From: SZUA-547 sp963669315
GTDB lineage: Bacteria; Pseudomonadota; Alphaproteobacteria; Rhodobacterales; Rhodobacteraceae
NCBI GenBank assembly: GCA_963669315.1
Contig: OY770021.1
Span: forward strand, 3,224,001 to 3,288,000
Direction of reading: 5' to 3'
DNA: 64,000 bases
The notes under the pieces are model-generated. The model ran no database searches. It was not told where the DNA came from and saw nothing but the letters and a program-made list of their open reading frames with translations. Below are positions 9,192-18,247 of the stretch, piece after piece (within the stretch, counting starts at the first letter, position 1; each line of letters starts with the position of its first letter). The position numbers and the translations under genes were made by a program.

Positions 9192-10310
9192 ATGACCGAG
9201 ATTGGGTTCGGCGTTCTCGGCGGCGGCTACATGGGCAAAGCGCATTCCGTCGCTTTGTCGGCGGTCGGCGCGATATTCGACACCAGCCTGCGCCCGCGGC
9301 TAGAGATGATCTGCGCATCTTCGCCTTCCTCGGCGGAGCGCTATCGCGCTGCTTACGGCTTTCGCCGCGCCACATCGGACTGGACCGAACTGGTCAACGA
9401 CCCAAGGATCGAGGCGGTGCTGATCGCGACGCCGCAGCACCTCCATCGAGAGATTGCGGAGGCCGCCTTCGCGCTTGGCAAGCCGGTGTTCTGCGAAAAG
9501 CCTCTGGGCGCGACGTTGGAGGACAGCCGCGCGATGGTCGCGGCCGCGGAGGCCTCGGGCGCGCCGAACATGGTCGGCTTCAACTACGTTCGAACGCCGG
9601 CGACGCAATTCGCGCGAAAACTTTTGGCGGAAGGGGCGATAGGCGAGGTCACCTGGTTCCGCGGCGAGCACACCGAAGATTTCTTCGCCGACCCGGAAGA
9701 ACAGGCGACCTGGCGCACGCAAGGCCGGGCCAATGGCGCGATGGGCGATCTGGCGCCGCATATGCTGAATTGCGCGCTGGCGCTGATGGGACCGGTCTCG
9801 GAGTTGGTCGCAGAGGTCGAAACCGTTCACCGCACGCGCCCCGGCGCCGACGGTCCGGTTGAGGTGACCAATGACGATCAGAGCCAGCTGATGTGCCGGT
9901 TCGAAAGCGGCGCGATGGGGCACCTTTATTTCAGCCGAGTCGCGACCGGCCGGAAGATGGGCTACGCCTATGAGATCTCCGGGACCAAGGGCGCCATCCG
10001 CTTCGATCAGGAAGACCAGAACGCCCTGTGGCTCTATCGGTCTGAAGGGTCCGAGGCGACGAGAGGCTTCACGAAGATCCTTACGGGGCCGGAACATCCC
10101 GATTTCCTGCCGTTTTGTCAGGGGCCGGGGCACGGCACCGGCTATCAGGATCAGATCATCATCGAGGCGAAGGATTTTCTAACTGCGATCGAGACCGGTG
10201 AGGCCGTTTGGCCTACCTTCCGCGATGGCATGGAAGTCAACCGGCTGGTTACCGCCGCCTTCGCCTCAACAGAGGCCCGGCAGTGGGTGGCGATGAGCCA
10301 GTTTGAATAA
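9192..10310 (+). CDS. Gfo/Idh/MocA family NAD(P)-dependent oxidoreductase
   Basis: The 372-residue protein has the Rossmann GVLGGGYMGKAH near the N-terminus, the FCEKP signature about residue 102, and GAMGDLAPHMLN with the usual aspartate/histidine pair. GAGGGG precedes the ATG. Family members oxidise cyclic polyols or sugars. It lies directly behind the LacI-type operator, diverges from iolC-iolB2-iolJ, and is followed after 14 bases by a second Gfo/Idh gene. A role on an inositol stereoisomer, an inositol ether or the corresponding inosose is inferred; the exact substrate is unknown. Confidence 0.8.
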   Translation: MTEIGFGVLGGGYMGKAHSVALSAVGAIFDTSLRPRLEMICASSPSSAERYRAAYGFRRATSDWTELVNDPRIEAVLIATPQHLHREIAEAAFALGKPVFCEKPLGATLEDSRAMVAAAEASGAPNMVGFNYVRTPATQFARKLLAEGAIGEVTWFRGEHTEDFFADPEEQATWRTQGRANGAMGDLAPHMLNCALALMGPVSELVAEVETVHRTRPGADGPVEVTNDDQSQLMCRFESGAMGHLYFSRVATGRKMGYAYEISGTKGAIRFDQEDQNALWLYRSEGSEATRGFTKILTGPEHPDFLPFCQGPGHGTGYQDQIIIEAKDFLTAIETGEAVWPTFRDGMEVNRLVTAAFASTEARQWVAMSQFE

Positions 10311-10324
10311 AGGAAGCTCCGAAA

Positions 10325-11482
10325 ATGGGGAAACTTTCCTGGGGTATGATCGGTGGCGGTGAAGGCAGCCAGATCGGCCCGGCACACCGTCTGGGCGCAG
10401 GGCTTGACGGTGAGTTCACATTGGTCGCCGGTGCGCTGGACCACCGGCCTGATGTCGGCCGCGCCTATGGCGTACGGCTTGGGATCGCGCCGGACCGCGC
10501 CTATGGCGACTGGCGGGAGATGCTGGAGGGGGAGAAAGCCCGAGAGGACCGCGTCGATCTGGTGACCGTGGCGACGCCGAACGCGACACATTTCGAGATC
10601 ACGCGCGCTTTCCTGCAGGAGGGCTTTAATGTCCTTTGTGAGAAGCCGATGACGATGACAGTCGAGGAGGGGGAGGAGATCGTGAGGCTCGCCCGCTCCA
10701 CCGGCCGAATCTGCGCGGTGAACTATGGCTATACGGGATACGCACTCGTCCGGCACGCCCGGGCGATGGTCGCCCGCGGCGATCTGGGGCGCATTCGGCT
10801 GGTCGTGGCGGAGTTCGCCCACGGCCATCATGCCGACGCCTCGGACTCCGACAATCCGCGCGTGCGCTGGCGCTATGATCCGGCGCAGGCTGGCGCGTCC
10901 GCACAATTCGCCGATTGCGGCATCCACGCGCTTCACATGGCCAGCTTCGTGACCGGGCAGGAGGTGGAGAAACTCTCGGCGGACACCGTGTCCTGCATCT
11001 CCAGCCGCGTGCTGGAGGACGACGCCATGGTGAATTTCCGGATGACGGGCGGCGCGGTGGGGCGGCTGTGGACCTCATCCGTCGCGATCGGTCGTCAGCA
11101 TGGCCTGACGTTTCAGGTGTTCGGCGAAAAGGGCGGGTTACGTTGGGCGCAGGAGCAGCCCAACCAATTGTACTGGACGCCATTGGGCGGACGCACGCAA
11201 ACCATTGAGCGCGGCGAAGGGAACCTCTCGCCTGAGGCGGATAGGGCGACGCGCGTCACCGTCGGCCACGCGGAAGGCATGCCGCTCGCCTTTGCGAACG
11301 TCTATTCCGATATCGCCGAGGCGATCCGCGCAGGTAAAGAGGGGCGGGAAATGGATCCCGCGGCTGACCTCTACCCCAAGGCGGAAGACGGCGTGCGGTC
11401 TATGGCGACGGTGTTTGCGGTGGCGGAGTCCGGCGGCGCGCAGGGCGCGTGGGTCGATGCAAGGCCGCCCATGTTCCGCTAG
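10325..11482 (+). CDS. Gfo/Idh/MocA family oxidoreductase, second copy of the pair
   Basis: The 385-residue protein starts with a Rossmann-type GMIGGGEGSQIGPAHR and carries LCEKPMTMT about residue 103 and ADCGIHALHMA with a likely catalytic D-x3-H. AAGGAAG lies before the ATG. It appears co-transcribed with the Gfo/Idh gene at 9192, and two such enzymes in tandem suggest successive or opposing oxidoreductions. It ends 3 bases from the convergent lacI gene. Substrate not determinable from motifs. Confidence 0.8.
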   Translation: MGKLSWGMIGGGEGSQIGPAHRLGAGLDGEFTLVAGALDHRPDVGRAYGVRLGIAPDRAYGDWREMLEGEKAREDRVDLVTVATPNATHFEITRAFLQEGFNVLCEKPMTMTVEEGEEIVRLARSTGRICAVNYGYTGYALVRHARAMVARGDLGRIRLVVAEFAHGHHADASDSDNPRVRWRYDPAQAGASAQFADCGIHALHMASFVTGQEVEKLSADTVSCISSRVLEDDAMVNFRMTGGAVGRLWTSSVAIGRQHGLTFQVFGEKGGLRWAQEQPNQLYWTPLGGRTQTIERGEGNLSPEADRATRVTVGHAEGMPLAFANVYSDIAEAIRAGKEGREMDPAADLYPKAEDGVRSMATVFAVAESGGAQGAWVDARPPMFR

Positions 11483-11485
11483 GCG

Positions 11486-12484
11486 TCAGGGCAGGGGCCT
11501 CAGCGTGCCACGCTCGACAATCTGGCATGGAAACAGGCGTATTTCAGGGTGCCGATCTGGCTGATCCAGCATCGAGACGACAATCTCAATCGATGAGGCA
11601 ATGATCTGCTGTAGGGGCTGTTGGATCGTCGTCAGGTCGATATTGTCCCAGCCTGCGATCTCCATATCGTTCAGGCCGATGACGCCAACATTCGCAGGAG
11701 TGTCGAATCCGGCGTCGTGCAAGACGCTGAGCGCGCCGATGGACAACACGTCGTCACCGCAGAAATACGCGTCTTGCGGCGGCCCCAGCCGCAGCAAACG
11801 ACGCATCTCGTCGCGGCCGGATTCGAAGGAGTACTGCGCGGCGTAGCTGGAAGACGCGGTCAGGTTCAGGCGGCGGGCCTCCTCAAGAAACCCCTTGGCG
11901 CGGTCCTGCGTCGAAGTGGCGGACTCTGGCCCGCCCAGAAAGCCAACCTTCCGATAACCCCTGTCGGCGAGGGTTCGCGCCGCCATTCGTCCGCATTCGA
12001 CATTATCGACACCAACGACGTGAATATCGGGTGTAACTGACGCTCGCCCAAAGGAATGTACGACCGGAATGTTCGAGTCTCGAAACGCCGAAGTGAAGCT
12101 GGGCGGCGCGGTCGAGGACGCGACGATCACACCATCGACGGAGTATTGGCGCAGCATCCGGACCGAATCCGTCGGGTCCGTTTCCCCACTCAGATTGATA
12201 ATGAGGGGCCTGAGCCCGCGATCCTGCAGGCCACGCGTGAACAAGTCGAAGACCTCCAGGAAGATTGGATTGTGGAAATTGTTCGAAACCAGACCGATCA
12301 GCCGCGTACGTCCTGTCGTCAGACCCGAGGCGAGCGCATTCGGGCTGTAACCGAGATCCGCGGCGGCTTTCTCCACTTTGCGGCGGGTTTTCTCAGAGAC
12401 CGAGGCGCCTTTTGTGAAAGTGCGTGAGACCGCGGATCGGGAAACCCCGGCGCGCGCCGCCACATCCTTCAGAGTCGCCGCCAC
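11486..12484 (-). CDS. LacI-family transcriptional repressor of the second inositol module
   Basis: The 332-residue regulator has the LacI headpiece at residues 4-23 (TLKDVAARAGVSRSAVSRTF), a hinge helix at PNALASGL, and a ribose-binding-protein-like effector domain. Translation starts at GTG, with GGAGG 5 bases upstream. The TGCAACCGGTTGCA palindrome lies 60 bases upstream of its own start and again between iolC and the Gfo/Idh genes, indicating autoregulation and control of that divergent region. The effector is probably a sugar or inositol intermediate. Many alphaproteobacteria use an RpiR-type IolR instead, so a LacI here is notable. Confidence 0.9.
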   Translation of the reverse strand: MAATLKDVAARAGVSRSAVSRTFTKGASVSEKTRRKVEKAAADLGYSPNALASGLTTGRTRLIGLVSNNFHNPIFLEVFDLFTRGLQDRGLRPLIINLSGETDPTDSVRMLRQYSVDGVIVASSTAPPSFTSAFRDSNIPVVHSFGRASVTPDIHVVGVDNVECGRMAARTLADRGYRKVGFLGGPESATSTQDRAKGFLEEARRLNLTASSSYAAQYSFESGRDEMRRLLRLGPPQDAYFCGDDVLSIGALSVLHDAGFDTPANVGVIGLNDMEIAGWDNIDLTTIQQPLQQIIASSIEIVVSMLDQPDRHPEIRLFPCQIVERGTLRPLP

Positions 12485-12543
12485 TAAATCCTCCGCGCCT
12501 TCGTTGGGTTCGTTTTACAAACCATCGTAACGGTAGAAGTCCG

Positions 12544-12557
12544 TGCAACCGGTTGCA
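12544..12557. promoter_or_regulatory. LacI-type operator upstream of lacI: 14-bp palindrome
   Basis: TGCAACCGGTTGCA is a perfect palindrome and the same core as the site at 9149-9166. It lies 60 bases before the lacI GTG start and after the end of the upstream ABC operon. Confidence 0.75.
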
Positions 12558-12586
12558 ACGAATTTGGCGGTGACGGTCGCGGCGGA

Positions 12587-13555
12587 TTATGTCTCGACCA
12601 GATGGCAGGCGACATCGGCGCCATCGGAGGGCGACAGTGCGGGAGGATCGCTGCGGCAGCGGTCGAATGTCAGCGGGCAGCGTGGATTGAACGGGCATCC
12701 CGAAGGCGGGTTCAATGGAGAAGGAAGTTCGCCTTTCAGAACAATCCGTTCCTTTTCGCGCTCTGGATTGGGCGTAGGCGTCGCGGACAGCAGCGCCCGT
12801 GTATAGGGATGCTGAGGGTTTGCGAACAGCGTCTCGCGCGGCGCGCGCTCCACGACCTTGCCAAGATACATGACCATCACTTCATCGGCGATGTGCTTGA
12901 CCACCGACAGATCGTGGGAAATGAACAGATAGGCGAGGTTAAGGCGATCCTGCAACTCGTTCAAAAGGTTCAGGACTTGCGCCTGAATTGACACGTCCAA
13001 CGCGGAAACAGGCTCGTCCAGCACCAGAATGTCGGGCTCCAGCATCAGCGCACGGGCGATGGCGATGCGCTGGCGCTGTCCGCCTGAGAACATGTGCGGA
13101 TAGCGCTCATAATGTTCTGGCCTGAGACCGACATCATTCATCATCGCCCGCGATTTTTCCCGCCTTTCGCTGGCGGAGAGCGATGTGTTCATCTTCAGCG
13201 GCTCTTCCAGCGCAGACCCGATCTTCTGGCGCGGATTGAGCGATCCATAGGGGTTCTGAAAAACGATCTGCACTTTGGGTCGCAACTGCTTCAGCAAGCT
13301 CGTCGGCGCTCCGGCGATTTCGTCGCCCCCAATTTCCAGCGAGCCGGAGGTCGGCTGCTCGATCATCGAGATCATTCGCGCCAGTGTGGATTTTCCACAC
13401 CCGGACTCTCCGACCAGCGCCAACGTCCGATTGCGATGCAGATCAAAGCTGGCGCCGTCCACAGCTTTCAGATTGGCGTCTTCAGCGAACATGCCGCGCG
13501 ACACGGAGTAGTGCTTTCGCAGATCGCGCGCGCTGAGAACGAGGTCGCTGCTCAT
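12587..13555 (-). CDS. Oligopeptide/dipeptide ABC transporter ATP-binding protein (DppF/OppF type)
   Basis: The 322-residue ATPase has Walker A GESGCGKST (49-57), signature SGGQRQ (157-162), Walker B LVLDEP (177-182), and the C-terminal OppF-type cysteine-rich GCPFNPRCPL segment. It energises import from the inner face of the membrane together with the paralogous ATPase just upstream, whose stop it overlaps (ATGA). It is the last gene of the five-gene SBP-permease-permease-ATPase-ATPase operon. Confidence 0.92.
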   Translation of the reverse strand: MSSDLVLSARDLRKHYSVSRGMFAEDANLKAVDGASFDLHRNRTLALVGESGCGKSTLARMISMIEQPTSGSLEIGGDEIAGAPTSLLKQLRPKVQIVFQNPYGSLNPRQKIGSALEEPLKMNTSLSASERREKSRAMMNDVGLRPEHYERYPHMFSGGQRQRIAIARALMLEPDILVLDEPVSALDVSIQAQVLNLLNELQDRLNLAYLFISHDLSVVKHIADEVMVMYLGKVVERAPRETLFANPQHPYTRALLSATPTPNPEREKERIVLKGELPSPLNPPSGCPFNPRCPLTFDRCRSDPPALSPSDGADVACHLVET

Positions 13556-14553
13556 GTCGCCGCCGCCTCTTCCGGATGGTTCTGCGGCGCGCCCCCAAGC
13601 AGCGGATAGTGGCAGAGCGCCCGGCCGAGATTCGCGCCTTGCGCCATCGGGGCCTTGGTTCGGCAGAGCTCAGTCGCGAATTTGCACCGGGGCGAGAACA
13701 AGCAGCCGGACGGCCGGTCGAACTGCCCTGGAACGACGCCGGGGATGGAGGGCAGGCGATCCGTCGACGCCCGCTCTGGCAGCGCGGCCAGAAGGGCCGC
13801 CGTGTAGGGATGGTGGGGATCGTCGAACAGGCCCGCCACCGGCTGCTCCTCCACCTTTTGCCCGGCGTATTGCACGCCGACGCGCTGAGCGGTCTCAGCC
13901 ACCACGCCCATATCGTGGGTGATCAGGATCAGCGCCATTCCTGTTTCCTGCTGAAGCCTGACAAGCAGGTCTAAAATCTGCGCCTGAATGGTGACGTCCA
14001 GCGCCGTCGTCGGCTCATCTGCGATCAGCAGCTTTGGATTGCAGGCGATCGCCATGGCGATCATCACGCGCTGATTCATACCGCCCGACAATTGGTGCGG
14101 AAAAGAGGACAGGCGGCTTGCGGGCGCCGGAATGCCGACCAGGTCCAGCAACTCGATGGATCGCGCGCGCCGTTCGGAGCGGTTCATCCCCAGATGTTTG
14201 GCCAGGGCCTCGCCCAGTTGGAACCCGATGTTGAAGCAGGGGTTCAGACTCGACATCGGCTCCTGAAAGATCATCGAGATGTCTTTGCCGATGATTGAGC
14301 GGCGCTCTCGCTTGCTGATCGTCAGTAAATCCCGCCCGTCGAAGCTCAACTTGTCGGCGGTCACCGTCGCGGTCCAGGGCAAAAGGCCCATCGCGGCGAG
14401 CATGGACACAGATTTCCCGGAGCCGGACTCGCCCACGATCGCGAGCACGTCGCCAGCCTCAACAGTCATCGAGACGCGGTCGACTGCCCGGAATGCGCCG
14501 CTGGCCGTGGCGAACTCGACCGACAGGTTACGGATTTCAAGCAGCGCGCTCAT
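13552..14553 (-). CDS. Oligopeptide/dipeptide ABC transporter ATP-binding protein (DppD/OppD type)
   Basis: The 333-residue ATPase carries Walker A GESGSGKS (41-48), signature SGGMNQ (156-161), Walker B with D179-E180, and the OppD-type C-terminal GCLFSPRCKFATELC motif. Both ends overlap neighbours by 4 bases (ATGA), so translation is coupled to the permease before it and the ATPase after it. It forms a heterodimeric motor with the product of 12587-13555. Confidence 0.92.
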   Translation of the reverse strand: MSALLEIRNLSVEFATASGAFRAVDRVSMTVEAGDVLAIVGESGSGKSVSMLAAMGLLPWTATVTADKLSFDGRDLLTISKRERRSIIGKDISMIFQEPMSSLNPCFNIGFQLGEALAKHLGMNRSERRARSIELLDLVGIPAPASRLSSFPHQLSGGMNQRVMIAMAIACNPKLLIADEPTTALDVTIQAQILDLLVRLQQETGMALILITHDMGVVAETAQRVGVQYAGQKVEEQPVAGLFDDPHHPYTAALLAALPERASTDRLPSIPGVVPGQFDRPSGCLFSPRCKFATELCRTKAPMAQGANLGRALCHYPLLGGAPQNHPEEAAAT

Positions 14554-15449
14554 GACTTCTTCAACTTCGGATCAAGCGCGTCACGCAGGCCGTCGCCCAT
14601 CAGATTGATCGCAAGAACGGTCAAAAGGATCGCGAGGCCGGGGAAAGTCACGACCCACCAGGCGCGCAGGATGAATTCTCTCGCCTCGGCAAGCATGGTT
14701 CCCCATTCCGGCGTCGGGGGTTGCGCGCCAACGCCAAGGAAGCCCAGCGCCGCCGCATCAAGGATCGCCGTGGAGAACGACAGGGCCGCCTGCACGATCA
14801 GAGGCGCCATGCAATTCGGCAGGATCGTCATGAACATCAGACGGATCGGCGGCACGCCCACTGTGCGCGCAGCGGTCACGTAATCCTTGCCGCGCTCCCC
14901 CATCACCACGGCGCGGGTCAGACGCACATAGTGCGGCTGCTGGACGATGGCGATCGCGATCATCGCATTGGTCAAGCTGGGTCCGAGGATCGCCACCAGC
15001 GCCAGCGCCAGAAGCAGAGAGGGGAACGCAAGAATGATGTCCATCACCCGCATCACCAGCGCGTCCAAAGCGCCGCCGACAAAGCCTGAGATCAGGCCGA
15101 CGACGACGCCGACGATCAGCGACAGCAGGACGACGAGAACTCCGACCTTCAGCGAGTACCACGCGCCGTGCATCAATCTGGAAAGCATGTCTCGCCCGAC
15201 GGCGTCGGTTCCGAGGATAAACCGCCAATCCCCGCCTTCCTGCCAGACAGGTGGGACGAGCAGGGCGTCTCGGTACTGCTGCGTCGGTCCGTGCGGCGCT
15301 ATGAAATCCGCCGTAAGTGCGATGAAGACGATGAACAGGAAGAACCACAGGCCGATGACAGCGCCGCGGTTCTCGCTGAAATAGCTCCAGAATTCGGCGA
15401 AGGCCGAGGGCGGCTCGGTCGGGGTTGAGGATGTCACTGCGTCAGTCAT
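14550..15449 (-). CDS. ABC transporter permease (DppC/OppC type)
   Basis: The 299-residue inner-membrane protein has an N-terminal cytoplasmic stretch, a first membrane helix around residues 33-53, and a BPD_transp_1 domain with the EAA-type loop AARTVGVPPIRLMFMTILPN. The FILGTDAVGRDMLSRLMHG segment is typical of DppC. It pairs with the DppB-type permease encoded just upstream (gap 9 bases). Confidence 0.92.
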   Translation of the reverse strand: MTDAVTSSTPTEPPSAFAEFWSYFSENRGAVIGLWFFLFIVFIALTADFIAPHGPTQQYRDALLVPPVWQEGGDWRFILGTDAVGRDMLSRLMHGAWYSLKVGVLVVLLSLIVGVVVGLISGFVGGALDALVMRVMDIILAFPSLLLALALVAILGPSLTNAMIAIAIVQQPHYVRLTRAVVMGERGKDYVTAARTVGVPPIRLMFMTILPNCMAPLIVQAALSFSTAILDAAALGFLGVGAQPPTPEWGTMLAEAREFILRAWWVVTFPGLAILLTVLAINLMGDGLRDALDPKLKKS

Positions 15450-15458
15450 GCCACCCCC

Positions 15459-16469
15459 TTACCGCGTGTGCCGGATGCGCGGGTTGATCCAACCGTAAAG
15501 CAGGTCGACGATCAGATTTACGATCATGACGATCGCCGCAATCAGCGTCAGACCGCCCTGAACCGACGGATAGTCGCGTCGGAAGATGGAATCGACCATC
15601 CACTTGCCGACTCCGGGCCATGAGAAGATCGATTCCGTCAGGATCGCACCCGCCAGCAGCACGCCTATCTGCAGTCCGATTGTGGTGATGACGGGGATCA
15701 GCGCGTTTCGAAGCGCATGCACGCCAACCACGCGGATCGGCGACAGGCCCTTAGCCTTGGCGGTGCGCACATAGTCCTCGCTCAGCACCTCCAGCATGGC
15801 CGAGCGGGTTTGCCGCGCGATCACCGCCAGCGGAATGGTCCCAAGCACGATGGTCGGCAGGATCAGGTGCGAGACAGCCGACGCGAACGCGCCCTTTTGC
15901 CCTGAGAGAAGGCTGTCGATCAGCATGAATCCGGTGACGGGTTCAAAGAAGAACATCAGCGACATCCGTCCCGAAACAGGCGTCCATCCCAGGATGCCCG
16001 AGAAGAGGATGATCAGCAGAAGCCCCCACCAGAAGATGGGCATGGAGTAGCCGACCAGCGCCGCGCCCATCAGCGTGTGATCAAAGCTGGAGCCGCGCTT
16101 GACCGCCGCGGTCATGCCGGCCGGGATGCCAAGTGTTACAGCAAAAAGTATCGCGCAGAGCGAGAGTTCCAGCGTGGCGGGGAACAGGGTGAAGAAATCA
16201 ACGAAAACCGGTTTCTTGGTGACAAGGGAATTGCCCAGATCGCCCTGAAAGATGCCGAAGAAAAAGTCGAAATACTGCTCCCAAAGCGGCCGGTCGAAGC
16301 CGAATTGCTCCATAAGCTCAGCATGCCGTTCCGGCGTCATGCCGCGCTCGCCCGCCATCAGCAACACCGGATCGCCGGGCAGCAGGCGGATAAAGCCAAA
16401 TGCAGCGATCGTGACCCCGATGAATGTGGGGATCAGCAGACCAATGCGGCGAAGAATGAATAAAATCAT
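15459..16469 (-). CDS. ABC transporter permease (DppB/OppB type)
   Basis: The 336-residue protein starts with a membrane helix (ILRRIGLLIPTFIGVT) and has the DppB features LLPGDP near residue 30 and the EAA loop TAKAKGLSPIRVVGVHALRNALIPV around residues 240-265. It is the second gene of the operon, separated from the substrate-binding gene by a strong hairpin. Confidence 0.92.
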   Translation of the reverse strand: MILFILRRIGLLIPTFIGVTIAAFGFIRLLPGDPVLLMAGERGMTPERHAELMEQFGFDRPLWEQYFDFFFGIFQGDLGNSLVTKKPVFVDFFTLFPATLELSLCAILFAVTLGIPAGMTAAVKRGSSFDHTLMGAALVGYSMPIFWWGLLLIILFSGILGWTPVSGRMSLMFFFEPVTGFMLIDSLLSGQKGAFASAVSHLILPTIVLGTIPLAVIARQTRSAMLEVLSEDYVRTAKAKGLSPIRVVGVHALRNALIPVITTIGLQIGVLLAGAILTESIFSWPGVGKWMVDSIFRRDYPSVQGGLTLIAAIVMIVNLIVDLLYGWINPRIRHTR

Positions 16470-16486
16470 GTTCGGATGATGCAGTC

Positions 16487-16512
16487 GGCCCCCTGCCTGA
16501 CGGCGGGGGGCC
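16487..16512 (-). terminator. Intercistronic hairpin between the ABC SBP gene and dppB-type permease gene
   Basis: GGCCCCCTGCC (16487-16497) pairs with GGCGGGGGGCC (16502-16512) over 11 positions with one T-G wobble and a 4-base loop. No T-run follows on the minus strand, so it probably acts as an RNA-stabilising or partial-termination element that raises binding-protein output over permease output. Confidence 0.7.
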
Positions 16513-16529
16513 TATGTCGCCTGATGCGC

Positions 16530-18125
16530 CTACTCCTTGATGTCGACGCCATAGAAGATGTGGCCGCCGAACGGGTCGATCTTGTAATTCTCGACCTCGT
16601 TGCGCATTGCCTTGAAGACGACCGAATGGGCGATCGTGGCCCAGGGCGCCTCACGCTTGAACACGACCTGCGCATCTTCATAAAGTTTCGTGCGCTCGGC
16701 GGGATCCGAAGTGATCTTGGCCTTCTGGATCAGCGCCTCGAACTCGTCGTTGCACCATTGAGCCCGGTTGGAGCCGCCGACCCCGTCGCATCCCAGAAGA
16801 ACCGCCAGGAAGTTGTCAGGATCACCGTTATCGCCGGTCCAGCCCAACAGGACGGCGCCGTCGCGGTTCTCGTCTTTCGAGCGCTTCAGATACTCGCCCC
16901 ATTCGAAGGAGACGATCTCCACATTGACGCCGATCGCGGCGAAGTCGGCCTGGATCAGCTCGGCCATGCGCCGCGCGTTCGGGTTGTAGGGCCGTTGCAC
17001 CGGCATCGCCCAGATCTTCATTGAGAGGTCTGACACGCCGGCATCCGCCAGCATTTTCTTCGCCGCATCCGGATCGTAGGCGTCGTCGGCCAAGTCGGCC
17101 TTATATGACCAGATCGTCGGCGGGATTGGATTGCTGGCTACTTTTCCCGCGCCCTGAAACACGGCGTCGATGATGGCGTTCTTGTTGATCGCCATGTTCA
17201 GCGCTTTGCGCACGTTCACATCGTCAAACGGCGCCACCTTGGTGTTGTAGGCGAGGTATCCGACATTCAGGCCTTCCTGCGACGGCAGCTTCAGCGCCGG
17301 GTCGGCCTCGATCGCCTGCAGGTCGGCGGGCAATGGATACGGATCGAAATGGCACTCGCCCGCTTTCAGCCGCTGATGGCGAACCGAGGCGTCGGTGGTA
17401 ATGGCGAAAACGAGATCGTCGATGGGCGCGCGGCCTTCCCAGTACTCGTCATGCGCCTTGTAACGGATCACCGCGTCTTTCTGATACGCAACGAATTTGA
17501 ACGGGCCGGTGCCGACGGGTTGCTGGTTTAGATTCTCCATGGCGCCGGCGGCCTCAAGCTGGGCGGCGTACTCAGCGGAGAGGATTGAGGCGAAATCCAT
17601 GCCGAGATTGGCGATCATCGGCGCTTCGGGCCGATTGAGGACGAATTTGACGGTCAGGTCATCGACCTTGACGATCTCCTTGATCAGATCGGGCATCGAC
17701 ATGCCGCTGAAATATTCCCAAGAGGCGCCGCCCACATACTGGTTCCACGCGTGATCCTTCAGCCGCTGACGTTCGAATGAGAACACCACATCATCGGCGT
17801 TTACGTCGCGCGTCGGCGTGAAGAAATCGGTGGTGTGGAATTTCACGCCCGGACGAAGCTTGAACGTGTATTCCAGGCCGTCGTCCGACACTTCCCAGCT
17901 TTCGGCGAGGGCGGGGCCGATTTTTGTGGTCCCGCGTTCAAATTCAACAAGCTTATTGTAGATCGTTCGCGAGGATGCATCGAAGGTCGTGCCGGCTGTA
18001 TAAAGCGCGGCGTCGAAGCCTTCAGGCGACCCTTCGGAGCAATGCACAAGCGTTTTCGCTGTCGCCGGGCTGGCCGCCAAAGCGCCAAAAAGCGCGGCGG
18101 CGCCCGCCAATTTCCAAATCTTCAT
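16530..18125 (-). CDS. ABC transporter periplasmic substrate-binding protein (SBP family 5, DppA/OppA type)
   Basis: The 531-residue protein begins with a Sec signal peptide (MKIWKLAGAAALFGALAASPATA, cleavage about residue 23) and has the family-5 features RTIYNKLVEF, PALAESWEVSDDG and YTFKLRPGVKFH. A Shine-Dalgarno AGGGAG precedes the ATG. It delivers a peptide-like or other solute to the permease pair; the neighbouring racemase-family gene suggests an amino-acid-related ligand, which is inference. It is first in its operon, with its promoter in the spacer before it. Confidence 0.9.
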   Translation of the reverse strand: MKIWKLAGAAALFGALAASPATAKTLVHCSEGSPEGFDAALYTAGTTFDASSRTIYNKLVEFERGTTKIGPALAESWEVSDDGLEYTFKLRPGVKFHTTDFFTPTRDVNADDVVFSFERQRLKDHAWNQYVGGASWEYFSGMSMPDLIKEIVKVDDLTVKFVLNRPEAPMIANLGMDFASILSAEYAAQLEAAGAMENLNQQPVGTGPFKFVAYQKDAVIRYKAHDEYWEGRAPIDDLVFAITTDASVRHQRLKAGECHFDPYPLPADLQAIEADPALKLPSQEGLNVGYLAYNTKVAPFDDVNVRKALNMAINKNAIIDAVFQGAGKVASNPIPPTIWSYKADLADDAYDPDAAKKMLADAGVSDLSMKIWAMPVQRPYNPNARRMAELIQADFAAIGVNVEIVSFEWGEYLKRSKDENRDGAVLLGWTGDNGDPDNFLAVLLGCDGVGGSNRAQWCNDEFEALIQKAKITSDPAERTKLYEDAQVVFKREAPWATIAHSVVFKAMRNEVENYKIDPFGGHIFYGVDIKE

Positions 18126-18247
18126 GTCTTTCTCCCTGTTTCGTGTTCTTTGTGTATTGCACGATCATGCAGCCGATCGACCACCGTCGTGTTGAAGGCA
18201 GATTAGCGCAAAACTTTGATTTGTCCGCACTAAAATTCACTATTTGC
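18126..18247. promoter_or_regulatory. Promoter region of the dpp-type ABC operon
   Basis: The 122-base spacer between the SBP gene and the upstream racemase-family gene contains the ribosome-binding site and AT-rich tracts (AAAACTTTGATTTG and AAAATTCACTATT near 18210-18245) suited to a promoter on the minus strand. No strong operator is evident. Confidence 0.4.

Noticed and set aside
6075..12051. Long plus-strand open frames opposite iolJ and iolC (6075-6932 and 8033-9088)
   Set aside because: They are antisense shadows in GC-rich DNA: no ribosome-binding sites, arginine-rich composition and no recognisable domains, while the minus-strand genes have clear motifs.
18158..18171. TGCA-N6-TGCA near the ABC operon promoter as a GntR operator
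   Set aside because: The dyad has an internal mismatch, does not match the TGTATACA site of the GntR gene, and is short enough to occur by chance.
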